From Klebsormidium nitens (Eukaryota > Streptophyta > Klebsormidiophyceae > Klebsormidiales > Klebsormidiaceae), in assembly GCA_000708835.1 (NCBI GenBank), contig DF237189.1, positions 62,001 through 126,000 on the forward strand: DNA of 64,000 nucleotides, given 5' to 3'. Each line of letters opens with the position of its first letter. The first letter of the stretch is position 1. The notes beneath the pieces were generated by a model. It was not told the origin of the DNA, did no database searches, and saw only the letters and a program-made list of their open reading frames with translations. The translations under genes and the position numbers were made by a program. Below are positions 33,633 through 46,259 of the stretch, one piece after another.

Positions 33633-36600
33633 TCAAGGTAAGATGTCTCGGAATGGTTCTCGGCCAGGCTCAATGACACTCGTCGATGACGAATCAAACA
33701 AACACAAAGGCGGGTCCGCCAGATAGCTGTTGAAGCTCCCCGTTTGCGCCATATACCCGATTAGCAGGTTGTCAAAGTACTGGTAGTTGAGCTGTCGCTC
33801 CGAGGCTTTCAGCACCTGACCAGACGAAGTTGACGGGTGAGAACAAAGAGTTTGCACTAAACGTATTTGGCTACTCCAAAGACGTCTTTCTCTTTCGTCC
33901 GTTGAACTTTCCGCCAGCCAGAAGCAGTATGGTCAGTCGCCAAAACCCCAATCGGCGCAAGGTAAAATCCCACAGAAAGCCATCCGAACATGTCCGATTG
34001 CAGACATCCGCACCGCAATTATCGAGTGAAAACGCTCCAAGGACAAACCATCCTCTTCTACTTGTGGAAATCCAACCTGGTTTTCAAACCCTTGGTCCAA
34101 ATCACGAACAACCACGCAATGATGACAGTGGATAGGCAGCTACATCACCTTCATGTGACGGAAAACTAGTATCGAATAGGGAAGCCATCGAAGACTTGTA
34201 GCTCCAAAGACCACCTTCAGGGCCGCCAAACCACCAATTGCCCACAACCAGAACCTCTCGTTGACTCTGTGAAAAGACGACCCAATTCGTCCAAGTAGAC
34301 CCTCCATAGTATCGTAGGTTTCCACAAACCCCCAAGTCCAAAAGTCAACCCGAAAACAGCGTTGCCCGTTGCACTGGGAATCCCTCCCCGCGACTTGCAG
34401 ATCCTACGAGCTGCCCAAACATTGAAGACCCATTCTAGAAGATCGAATGCATCACCCGCAGAGTTACCCGTCGATATGGCCGCCCAATTGATGATGACGC
34501 AGAGCATGCAACCCCAAATGTTGAAACCGCCCAAACCCAGATTCTGCAGATCCGCAAAAGCCAACCCTAAAACATGCAGAACCGTCCTGACCTTACCACG
34601 GCCTCCCGTTCTGGGAGGAGGCCGAGCATACTGCTGTGGATCTTGCTCTGATTCGAAAACCTAGACTCGGGAATCTGTATATGCAAAAAACATACCTTGA
34701 TTGCGGCCGCCGGGTTGATGACGACGCAGACCGTGCAGACGAAAATGCTGAACCGCCCAAATTTTAAAAGTCAATCAAGATAACCGTAACATACAAACCT
34801 ACCTTAACCGCAGCCGCCCGGTTGATGATAACGCAGAGCGTGCAGCTGCCTGTCTTGAGGACCCTGACCCCCTCCCCGACGAACTGGCCCAGCGTCTGGC
34901 CGTGCTTGCGCATCGAGCACGCGTTGAGCGCAAAGAGGTCCCAGTCCACCGGCAGCTGCGCCATCGTTGCGTTTCAGCCGCTGCAGCAGGTCGCTGTGGA
35001 ACGGAGTGAGGGGAATGAGGAGCGGAACGGAACAAAGGCAGATGGCATGAAGCGGCGAGAAACGTGGCAGCTAACGGCACTCAGCTCTGTCGGATAGTCG
35101 GTACGAAAGTGGTTTGGGACTCTTTGACAAAGTGGGAGCTCTCAGAAATCGGCTGAGATGTACCGTAACTAACATGGCCGTTGGAACGCTGCGGTCTTGA
35201 GAAAAAAGAAGGGTACGGAAGCAGTGGCAGGCGGCTGGTTTTGATCAGTATCAGACGAGTTTTCGATGATCGGTGCGAGGTTTAGAAAGACAAGGCGGAA
35301 GTATCCAACGATCCGCCCACCTAGAAGGCTGCGATATCGACAAAGATAGTGCCGAACGAAGAAACTTTGGTGGCGATATCCGCTTGCTTGAGGGCTTATC
35401 AATTCGGTCCAACTCGTTGCCCTAAGCCCGTTGCAATCATCCTCTTTGATATATTATCGACCCTTTCGCTCGTAATTACAGCTGACCTTGCCGCATCAGT
35501 CAAGGTGGGCCAGTCACAACTCGGTCAACGGTTCCGATTCTGCTGAGCCTCTAAATGGAGAAAGGGCGACAGTGCTCACTTCGAACAGTGTGGTACGTGT
35601 CATCTATGCTTCAGGAATAAATACAAACCCGGCAAAGCACGACAAGATCCAACGGTGGCTGGCCAACAGAAGTAAATCGAAACACCGAGAGAAACCCAGG
35701 AGAAGTACACGTTCTGAATTAGCGCGAGCGAGAAAAAGGGACAGACGAAAGAGGAGGCGAAACCACCGAGTCGAAAGACGGCTTCTCAAGAAAGTGCCGA
35801 CCAAGAGAGACCAAGGGAGATCGGGGTAAAAGGCGGCCAAGAGGCAAGATCTAGAGACGCGGACCTTGCGGCAGCACGAAGTCGTCCTCCATTATCATCG
35901 CAATCGGCACGTTGTCCGCGAGCATCCGGTGCAGCAGCCGCAGGTTCGTGACGTCAGTCGCAATCTTCTTGCGCTGGAAAGGCGTTCCGCCCTCGTAAGC
36001 GCGCCCGCTGCTCAGAAACCATTGCAGCTGCGGACGGGTCGGAGATTGCGGACGTTTGGATCGGGTCCAAAGGTGGCCGACGTTATATTGGTTTAGTGAT
36101 GCGTGAGAAAAGGGATGTGATATGGGTGGAAAAAGGAAGTAAGGCACGGCTCAAGTTAGTTCAAGAGAGTAGGGAGCTGAATTGACGAAAAGAACTAGGT
36201 ATATCAAGTGCAAGCTGAAAAGGAAGGTAGTAGCCCCAAACGGAGTCCCCCGGGCTGAGGAACGGAGCAGCGCAGGGCCGAAAAGATAGACCGACAGTGG
36301 GTCTGTGAACGATGCCATGAGAAACGAGTACCAATTGCCTCCTCCTATGGTGCATCGGCTCCCCCTCAGATGCATCTGCGTCCTGCCACCGGCCGACCAG
36401 AAGGAATGACCGATTGCAAGTACCCATCGATACAGAAGCCCCATTGACAGAAAACGACACAACTTCTTAACTTGTGTTTTAACTTGTGTTTGTCCTCGCA
36501 GAGGATTTCCAAAACAACGTCAACCCAACCACACTCCGTCGACTCAAGTCCTCACCGCAGCACAACCTTTCCAACCTTCTCAAATTAAAAGGCCTCACCT

Positions 36601-37986
36601 CTTCTGGAGGTATCTCCTCCCGCATCCCATCAATCGCATCGACAAACGAGTAGTTCAACCTCTGCCCCGCCATCTGCCGCCGCACTTTCTCCCGCCGCTC
36701 ATTTGGGCTTTTCAGCGAGACGACCCACGCAGGCATCCGCTCTAGTTCTTGCGGATCCCGCACATTCCCGTAGCGCTCCATTTTGGCCTTTGCGGCCATC
36801 AGCGCGTTCCACCGGACCAACTGGATCCCCTCCCTGGAAAGTAGAATGGTAAAAATCCGAAATCGGGATCGGGATCTCACAATTCCGGACTTGGAACACT
36901 CAAGCTTGCGCGGGTGGCCGCTTTCGAGCTGGGCACAGAGTTGCCTTACAAACATCTAGTTCTATAAAAAACAATCTGCTGATGGCTCATTGGGACCTCA
37001 CCCATTCATGGGGAGTACCCTTGCAATAGCCCAACCCATAGTGGCCGTACTTCCTTTACTGATGGGGGCAATACTTATTAAAGGACAGCAATCTCAGCGT
37101 AATGAACAGCACAGAGAGGGTCAACAAGGGATGCTCAGCATCATAAACCTCCTCAACGGCAGCTATGTTATTTGTCTGAAAAAGTGGGGAATGTGGACTA
37201 AATGATCAAATCTCAGCCCAAACCCAAACTCTGGCAGGTGCTATGCTTTCCACATTGTTGACCATTGACGTACGAGGCACCCCCTTACATTTGAACCGCA
37301 ACCGGTGCCTTTTAGAAACTGACAAATCTGGTATAGAAGGGCGAACAAGGAGCAGCAAGCGGATGCACTAGGCCCAAACTCGCCATACACTCGCTACAAC
37401 TTGGAATCTCAGAGTGCCTGACATTCACTCTGCTTCTCAGCTCCATTCTCACTTTGCAACGCCACAGGATCCGCTACTGATTGGTTTTACTGCAGGGGCG
37501 CCATATCACAGCTGCTTCTAAAATGGTGGTCAAACTTCACCGCCAAAAACTTATGCAGAGACCTTACAAAGCTACACATAGATTCATTGTGACGGCTTGC
37601 TCAAAAGCCTGCAAACAAACTATTCAGACATACGTTTCAGTATGTAAAGCATCGCCTCACCTAATCTTTGTGTACCCTGGCCGATGCATGTCCTCCAAGA
37701 AGAGGCCAACCGACGTCACGAACAACAATGCAGCGCACAACCATGGAATCATCCTGACGACCCTCTCCCGCAGCAAACTTTGCGCCACCCTTCGACAGCA
37801 CCTCCCCTTTCGAGACTTGCCGCGCTCGGCGAAGGCACCCCTCGGCTTTGCATCCTCAAGCTCGGTTTCCATTGGAACGACAAGGAACGTCGCCTCTGCT
37901 AGGAATGTTTGAAGGGGACACTCGGGGCGGTCTCTCTCCGGGCTCGTGCTCTTATCGCAGGTGCGGGGCCCCGCTCGTTGAGACAT
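33633..37986 (-). CDS. type II membrane glycosyltransferase, GT25-like
   Basis: Exons on the minus strand are 37986..37661, 36833..36599, 36027..35865, 34955..34803 and 33815..33633. The first two introns and the last are in phase. Between 35865 and 34955 the phase does not close, so one exon there is missing. Exon 1 encodes an Arg-rich N-terminus and one hydrophobic anchor (MIPWLCAALLFVTSVGLFL). The catalytic part follows: AWVVSLKSPNERREKVRRQM and NYSFVDAIDGM (donor-binding start typical of GT25), IAMIMEDDFVLPQ with the acidic EDD motif, PVDWDLFALNA, and TGSCTLCVIINRAAAVK in the place of the family's GTHAYLIS segment. GT25 enzymes transfer hexoses in the Golgi or at the cell surface. The start is uncertain: a second in-frame Met lies at 37875. 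The intron before the last exon carries degenerate copies of the preceding exon end. Confidence 0.75.
34330..34770 (-). repeat. degenerate copies of the GT25 exon end inside the next intron
   Basis: The exon ending at 34803 reads CTLCVIINRAAAVK followed by GTAGGT. In the downstream intron, minus-strand 34760-34696 reads CTVCVVINPAAAIK followed by GTATGT, and 34550-34480 reads CMLCVIINWAA followed by a weaker donor. The two intronic copies also share upstream bases (TTTGGGCGGTT.CA.CATTT) that the true exon lacks. A trace of that upstream block (TTGACTTTTGGACTTGGGGG) recurs near 34340. I read them as tandem duplications that include a 5' splice site. None fits as an in-phase cassette. Confidence 0.6.
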
Positions 37987-38449
37987 TGCTGGGCGAGTGG
38001 CAGGAGTGGGGTCCAACGCGGCCACCGTACATCTTTTCCAGCGTGACCGTTTGCTAGAGGGCTCTACAAACAAAGTCCAGAAACATCGTTTCAGAGGAAC
38101 TCAGGAAGAGAACTCCAGGCTAAACCCTGCATGAGGCTGTGGGACTAGGGCTAAACCCCATGACGGAGAAGCTAAAACCCTAAATCTGAGGTATTCTATG
38201 GCCAAAGCTAAAAAGTGGCGGGAAATCAAGGGGAATGCAGTCACGCCTGAGTGGCAGCCCACATGATGATCATCATGTTGGCCAAACGTTTGCATGGTGG
38301 GCCGTGGCACTGCATGCTAGTGGAGCTACACGAGTAGGTAGCCTTTCTGTAGAGGCGCATCCGTCTTCTGGGCTCCACGCTGATCCACGAGAAGCCAAGG
38401 GGCGGATCAGGTTGGGGCCTTGAATTAGTGGGCGGTGTATTTTGGCGGG

Positions 38450-38764
38450 ATGTCGACGGCGGCGGGTTTGGCGAACCAAGGGGAAGAGATCGACTCCACA
38501 GACCCCGCCGGTCACTCTGCAAAAGAGGAGGGACTCGCGCTCACGGTGAAACATACCGACGGGACCGACCTCGTGTTCCGGGTGCGGGCAAGCACCAAGT
38601 TTGGGAAGCTCATGGAGGCATACGCAAATAGAAAAGGCCTCAAGTTGGCGTCGCTCAAGTTTTATTACGACGAGAAGCAGCTGACAAAGAACCAGACGCC
38701 GTCGAGCTTGAAGATGAAAAGCGGGGCGATGATTGACGCCACATCGAAAGTGGGAGGGGGATGA
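38450..38764 (+). CDS. SUMO: SUMO-like small modifier, intronless
   Basis: One uninterrupted frame of 104 aa. Residues 1 to about 27 are a polar, acidic tail. The rest is a ubiquitin fold of the SUMO kind: LTVKHTDGTDLVFRVRASTK (compare the SUMO strand with FRIKRSTQ), FGKLMEAYANRKGLKL, FYYDEKQLTKNQTPSSLKM (in place of FDGRRLRAEQTPDELDM) and MIDATSKVGGG. The protein ends in Gly-Gly-Gly directly before TGA, so the conjugation-ready C-terminus needs no trimming by a SUMO protease; most SUMO precursors have extra residues. It is more divergent than canonical plant SUMO1/2. The start ATG is preceded by GGCGGG. Lack of introns may mean a retrocopy or simply a compact gene. Function as a true conjugated modifier is inferred. 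Confidence 0.85.
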   Translation: MSTAAGLANQGEEIDSTDPAGHSAKEEGLALTVKHTDGTDLVFRVRASTKFGKLMEAYANRKGLKLASLKFYYDEKQLTKNQTPSSLKMKSGAMIDATSKVGGG

Positions 38765-38895
38765 CGGTGAGGTGCTGTGGTGTTTGACGCTCGTTCTTCA
38801 GCAGTGCTGATTTGGTGGATCTGTTTCATGTCCGGGGAAGGAATGTGGGCGATTCATCCCGTCTGTTTGCGCTGTCGCCGCTGGGTAAAGTATAG

Positions 38896-39150
38896 GCTCA
38901 GATCCATGCCACTACCAAACCGAAGGTGGGAGCTGGTGCATCACTCTGTCTGCTTGTCTCTTTGTCCTAAGGAGTGGGTAAAACTCAGCGTCGCATCAAG
39001 GCCACATTTGGACTGAAGAAAGGATCATGGTGGAGGCCAATGCATTTCTTCTCTCGGCTTCTTTCTTTTTGTCAGTGGCTGGGTAGATTTTGATGCTCAT
39101 CAATGCCACAGTCAAGTCTCGCAAGGATGAAGGTGGGGGCAGGTGCGGTG
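38896..39150 (+). repeat. three degenerate ~95-bp repeats downstream of the SUMO-like gene
   Basis: Blocks at about 38896-38940, 38985-39043 and 39095-39150 share the order ATCAATGCCAC...AAGG..GGTGGGAGC(A)GGTGC, preceded by CTGGGTA(A)A. Their translations (IHATTKPKVGAG, RIKATFGLKKGS, LINATVKSRKDEGGG) resemble the SUMO-like C-terminus IDATSKVGGG. They may be decayed copies of the 3' coding end and following bases. The similarity is short and could be partly chance. Confidence 0.4.
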
Positions 39151-42100
39151 CTTTGCCGCCGTCTGTTGCCCGTGTGACTGGGGTCTTGGGGCTCAGTGTG
39201 GTCTAGCATACTTCACGAAGTGGTGGCAAGGTCGGCTCTTTTCCAATGTGGGCTCTTGTGGGCTCCCCTCTGATGCTTTTCACGCCCACATTGGTGGCTG
39301 CCTTCAGGAACTGGAGACCATACGTCTTAAAACTTGTGCACGGGTAATGCACAGCCCTCCTAGTGCCTTCTGAACGAGCTGAAGCTTTCAAAACAAGAAC
39401 ACGCGGTTGCACAATCTGTGCGTCACAGTCTGGGAAAATATCGTGGGCTCTTGAAGCCTGTCTTTAGGGAGCCCACTTAGATGAGCGACGCTTGAGTACT
39501 GACGATTGATTGCCTTGAGGTTTTCAGAGGGAGGCGATTCCCAGTGGAAATTTCAATGAGCATTGTCAATCAAAGGGTGGCGCTGGTTACTGAATCCTCA
39601 GAATATTCAATGTTGTCGTTGAGCTGGATGGTGTTGTCTTCAGTGCGACATTGAACGTCCAAAAGTCTGGGACCTTCTCGAGCCGCCAGTAAGGATCCGG
39701 CCATACTGTCGCCCCTTGTTCTTCTGATCAGTCAGCTGCCCGTGTGTCTTGCTCCTTTCTGTTCTCAAACGGAGAAAGTTACTGTCTCAGCTTGAAGGGG
39801 TGATGATGTTCAAACTCAAATGCATGCAAAAATGTTTCACAGAGTCACACTACGGAGTCACCGGCCACTCTGTCACAAGACATGGACCGCTTCTGACATT
39901 ACAGATGCGAGGCAACCGAAACAATATCCAGTACACCACTTACCTTCGGTTTGCTAGCCCGCGCTTTGCCGGTCTGGGACTCACTGTCCTGCCGAGTGTG
40001 TCAGCACTAATTTGCAAGAAACTGGCAAAGCATATGTCCCTTGGAAGGTCATCGATTGTTGCATCCATTCTCTGTCACAGAACCTCTTTTCTGATTGTGG
40101 CTGCAACATACCCCTCATAACTCTGCCTGGTTGCGAGGATACTACTCCCAAGGTTTTACTTTGTCCACATAGTGCATTCAAAAATCCCGTTTGGATTTCA
40201 TTTCTTGCACGAAGGGGGTGGCCCATATCATTGTCCCTCGCCGCTCTTTTCGCCTGGATAGTTTATTGCTTTCAGAACATCGAGAAAGTTTCCAAACTGT
40301 CGGAATATCTTTTCGACCAGGCTCTGCGTTTCCAGCCTTGTGGCCATGGGTGAACACCTGGATGCTACCATTCCTTGCATATAGGTGACTGGTCTCTCCC
40401 TTGTTGCTTGGAATATGCGTAGCGCGATGGGCCTCTGGCATCTGTAAGGCAATCTGCTTCTTCAATGGAGATCTACGTTTCTCGGACCACATGCTTACTT
40501 CACAGAGTCTGCGTTTCCCGGCGCACAAAAGGTTCTCAAAGCCGGATCGCTCTTGGCTTGAAGTGAAATGTTCATATCTGGCAGAGTTTTTCTGCTCGCG
40601 TTTTGTGTTCGTGCTGTCTCTCGTGACGGACTCAAAAGGCTGCTCACGGTCCTGCTTTGCCTGTCTCTCAAGCGAACTTGACCGTAGCTCAGCATAAGCG
40701 GCACGGAAGGAATGGAGGCAGTCGTCTGAGCTACTCTTTTAGAAGGTTTTCTATTAGATAATCGGTTCTGTCAGCTTTGTGGGCTCGATCGGATGTGACG
40801 TTCTGAAAGCGATCAACTGCAAGCGCAAAAAGAGAGGAATGTTGATCCTTGCGACATCACAGACTCGACCGCAGTTTCGATGCCGGTCAGCAGATCTGGG
40901 TGCGTTTGGTAAGCAGAGGTATCGCTGTCACAAAGAACGCACATCGTTGGGTACGAATCCGGCTTGCTGTCCGTTCTTTTGAACTTTTGTCGGCTGTCAA
41001 AATTTAGAATGTCTCCGCCTCTCGTGTTTCACAGCCTCTCGTCTTTCACAACCTTGAGGAGCTTCCACAAAGCAAATGACTTTTTTGGCTTTGGTGGGCG
41101 GAAAAGCTTCCAGGCCACTCCAGGACATGGGTTGCTTGTCGTCCAGATGCTTCTTTGCATGCCAATCGAAGACCGCAGGTTGGTTCCCCGCAGGCGAATC
41201 TGTCTCACAACGACATTCTGTCCCTGTAAAAGGACTGCTGTTGGCAGGGGCACTTGCTACCCGCCCTTTCACCAAGGCTCTTTCGAAAGTAACATCGTGC
41301 TTTCTTATCACTTTCTCACAAGAGCTTAAAGGACGACTCCTTGGTTGCGCAGATTCGTGCGGCGAGCCTGTCACCAACTAATTGGGGCTGCCAAGATGGG
41401 GCAGCCGAGCAGACTCCCAGCTTCATCCAGGCGGCCCCGTTCCCTCCAGCTTCGTAACATCCCCGGCCTCCATAGTGATTGACGACGTGGGCAGCTCTGT
41501 CTAGATTAGCGTAGCCCAAGCACTTGATTTGTGCCGAGCCTATTGTTTCCTAGAGGTAAATCTGCAGCCAAGCAACGCGATGATTGAGAGATGGCTGCGT
41601 AAGAGAACCTGAAATGTGAGCTACCCAGTGTTGAAGCGGACGTTCAACTGGCGCTCCGACCATGTCCGGTCAGAAAGTATGAGCTCTTCAAATCCGAGAG
41701 TTGTCATGTGCATATGAAGGTTGAGACATGTATATGGCGCATCTATGGCTACCTCGTCGGAGTGAGTGTTCATTACCTATGTACATACAGCAGCTTGTGC
41801 GAGGAGCGCCTCCGTCTTTGTAGAGTACCCATTATCGAGGCATTGACGTCTTATACATGTGTTACTTGTGGCGGATCCACTGTGATTATTCGGTTGGCAG
41901 TACGGTAGAACTCTGCATGCGCAAGACATGTATGCAGCACATCTTGCGTGTGGGTCGACAGCGGCCTCGCGAAGTGTGCCACTGCATGCATTGTCATGAT
42001 CGTCCAAATCTTGGTGCCATGAATGCTGAATGCAATGGTTATGCCTCCCTGTACGTTCCTAGGCACATAATGCTTTTCAATAATCTGCCGGTAGGTTACC

Positions 42101-42828
42101 GGTATGCAGCTTCGAGGTCCTAAAAACCACCAACTTGACGATCATCAGGAGCTTGGGCCTTCAATTCAATCATACCGTAGAATCATGCACCTTTGGTATG
42201 AAAGAATGTCTTGCAGTCCCTCGTCTAGAAAATCACTGAACTACCGCTACCGGTAGCTCAACCTGCATATTCAGTGTTCATCTGACGACGAGAGGCGTGG
42301 CTCAATATCACTTCAGGGGCAGCTAGGCGAGCAGGACTTGGGGGCTATTGCAAGGGTACAGCTACCAAATGCTAGCTGCTCATTGGAACAAGTGGATTAA
42401 AGTCCACATGTATCTTTCCGGAGTATGTCTACCATCCTCAAGCAGGGGTTCAGCCAGGTAGTGATCTGAGGCTCCTTGCTGCAGCTATGGGCTTCAAGAA
42501 AAGCTATCCCCGTACCATGCAAGTCACACTGGAGGACTCATCTCCTCCACCTAGGCCAACAAGAAAGTAATGACCAGATATCCTTCACAAGAATGTTACA
42601 ACAATCAAGTGAGCAGGTCAGCAACTCTGGTTCAAGAAGATAGAGAATTCAGCTGAATGTCACCAAGCACCAGCTGCCGAAGGTTCAAAAATCCAAGAAA
42701 GGACAGGACGGCTGTCAAAAAAGGACAGGTCCAAGAGGAAACTTTCAAGATATGGGTGGTGTTAGAAAACACCAGTTTGGTTGGTAGGGAGCCAGCAAGC
42801 TGCGCTCCTCCTGCTTTGCTGGGGCTGC
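39151..42828. other. long intergenic region, no supported gene
   Basis: Many open frames of 60-126 codons overlap on both strands, but none forms a chain of exons with a known domain. Features seen by eye are an inverted pair at about 40238-40282 and 40796-40840, a short match to the end of the 21.6-kb inverted-repeat element at 41894-41910, and a CATG-rich patch at 41700-42130. The right edge contains the 3' untranslated region of histone H3. Confidence 0.45.
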
Positions 42829-45185
<2,357 letters not shown>

Positions 45186-46259
45186 GCGCTCCGCCAGCAA
45201 CTGCCACTCCGGCAGCTCAACCAAACTGGTGTTTTCTAACACCACCAATCGCCAAGAAATATCCGCTCCTCCTATCTGGATCTCTTCTGAGTTGGCTGTC
45301 TCACTTCATTGCATAATGCTGTGTCTGAAACAATTCAAGGTCTCAGCTTGTGCTTGGAAAAGATGCTAGAGGCAATAGCAGCAGCCTGTGCTTTCAGCAG
45401 AGACATGCACTTTTCTTCAAATAGAGACTGGTAGCTAGGTGTTTCAGGTGGCTGAAACCTTCCAACACTAATTCGTAGCTAGACATGAGGTACGTAGAGC
45501 AATGGTTCCAGCACAGAGCGGCACTTACTTCTATTGTTTCTGGTGAAGTTCAACAAATAGTGCACAAGGTTGAAGGGCACATGCTCTCTTAGGCAGACAT
45601 GTTGCGGATTTGGCAGAGTAAGCTAAATGACTCATCAAAGACTGCATGGGTTGTCTATTTGAAGTCAGTTAGCATGGGGCCATTCAGACTGATACATGCA
45701 ATGTCATGCATCCTCGCACGGTATCCAGCCCTCAACAGAATTGCAAGGATGTAGTACCGGCCAACAGCATAGGCTTTGATGATCAACCTCAAGCAGAATG
45801 TAAGACTGACTGGCCCTGCTATCTACTCTCTCTCGCTGTAATTGCTTCTCCCGGACTGGTTCATTATAACGTGATAAACAGCTCAACTAAGCAAAGGCTG
45901 CCTATGGGAAGCCATAGTCAAGCTTCCCTTCATCATCGCTCCAATTATCTTGATCTGCGTGCTCATCTTCAAGGACCTGCAAGGCAAATGTCTGAAGTAT
46001 TACACAAACCCGACAAGTTCTGCATTCGATGAAACAGGACAGACAACAATGACTAGCAAGATCCTCTCTCCTACGTCCGCTATGATACTAACGTTCCTGT
46101 CGTTTGCATGTAACATTTAAGTGACCCACAGGTTGCTCCTGCTTCTGGTCAAACCCCCAATATGCACAGACATCGCTGTTCTCATTGACTCCACGTATCG
46201 AGTACACATGTACATGGACAAGATGTGCAGACACCTTGCTTGAGAAACCAGTAAAGGCA
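45186..46259. other. region between the H4 3' end and the CSA 3' end
   Basis: Convergent gene ends. The first few hundred bases are presumably the H4 3' untranslated region. No exon or RNA gene is supported. Confidence 0.5.

Noticed and set aside
35488-35829. 113-codon Arg/Lys-rich plus-strand open frame
   Set aside because: It reflects a purine-rich stretch in an intron of the minus-strand GT25 gene, with no start context or partner exons.
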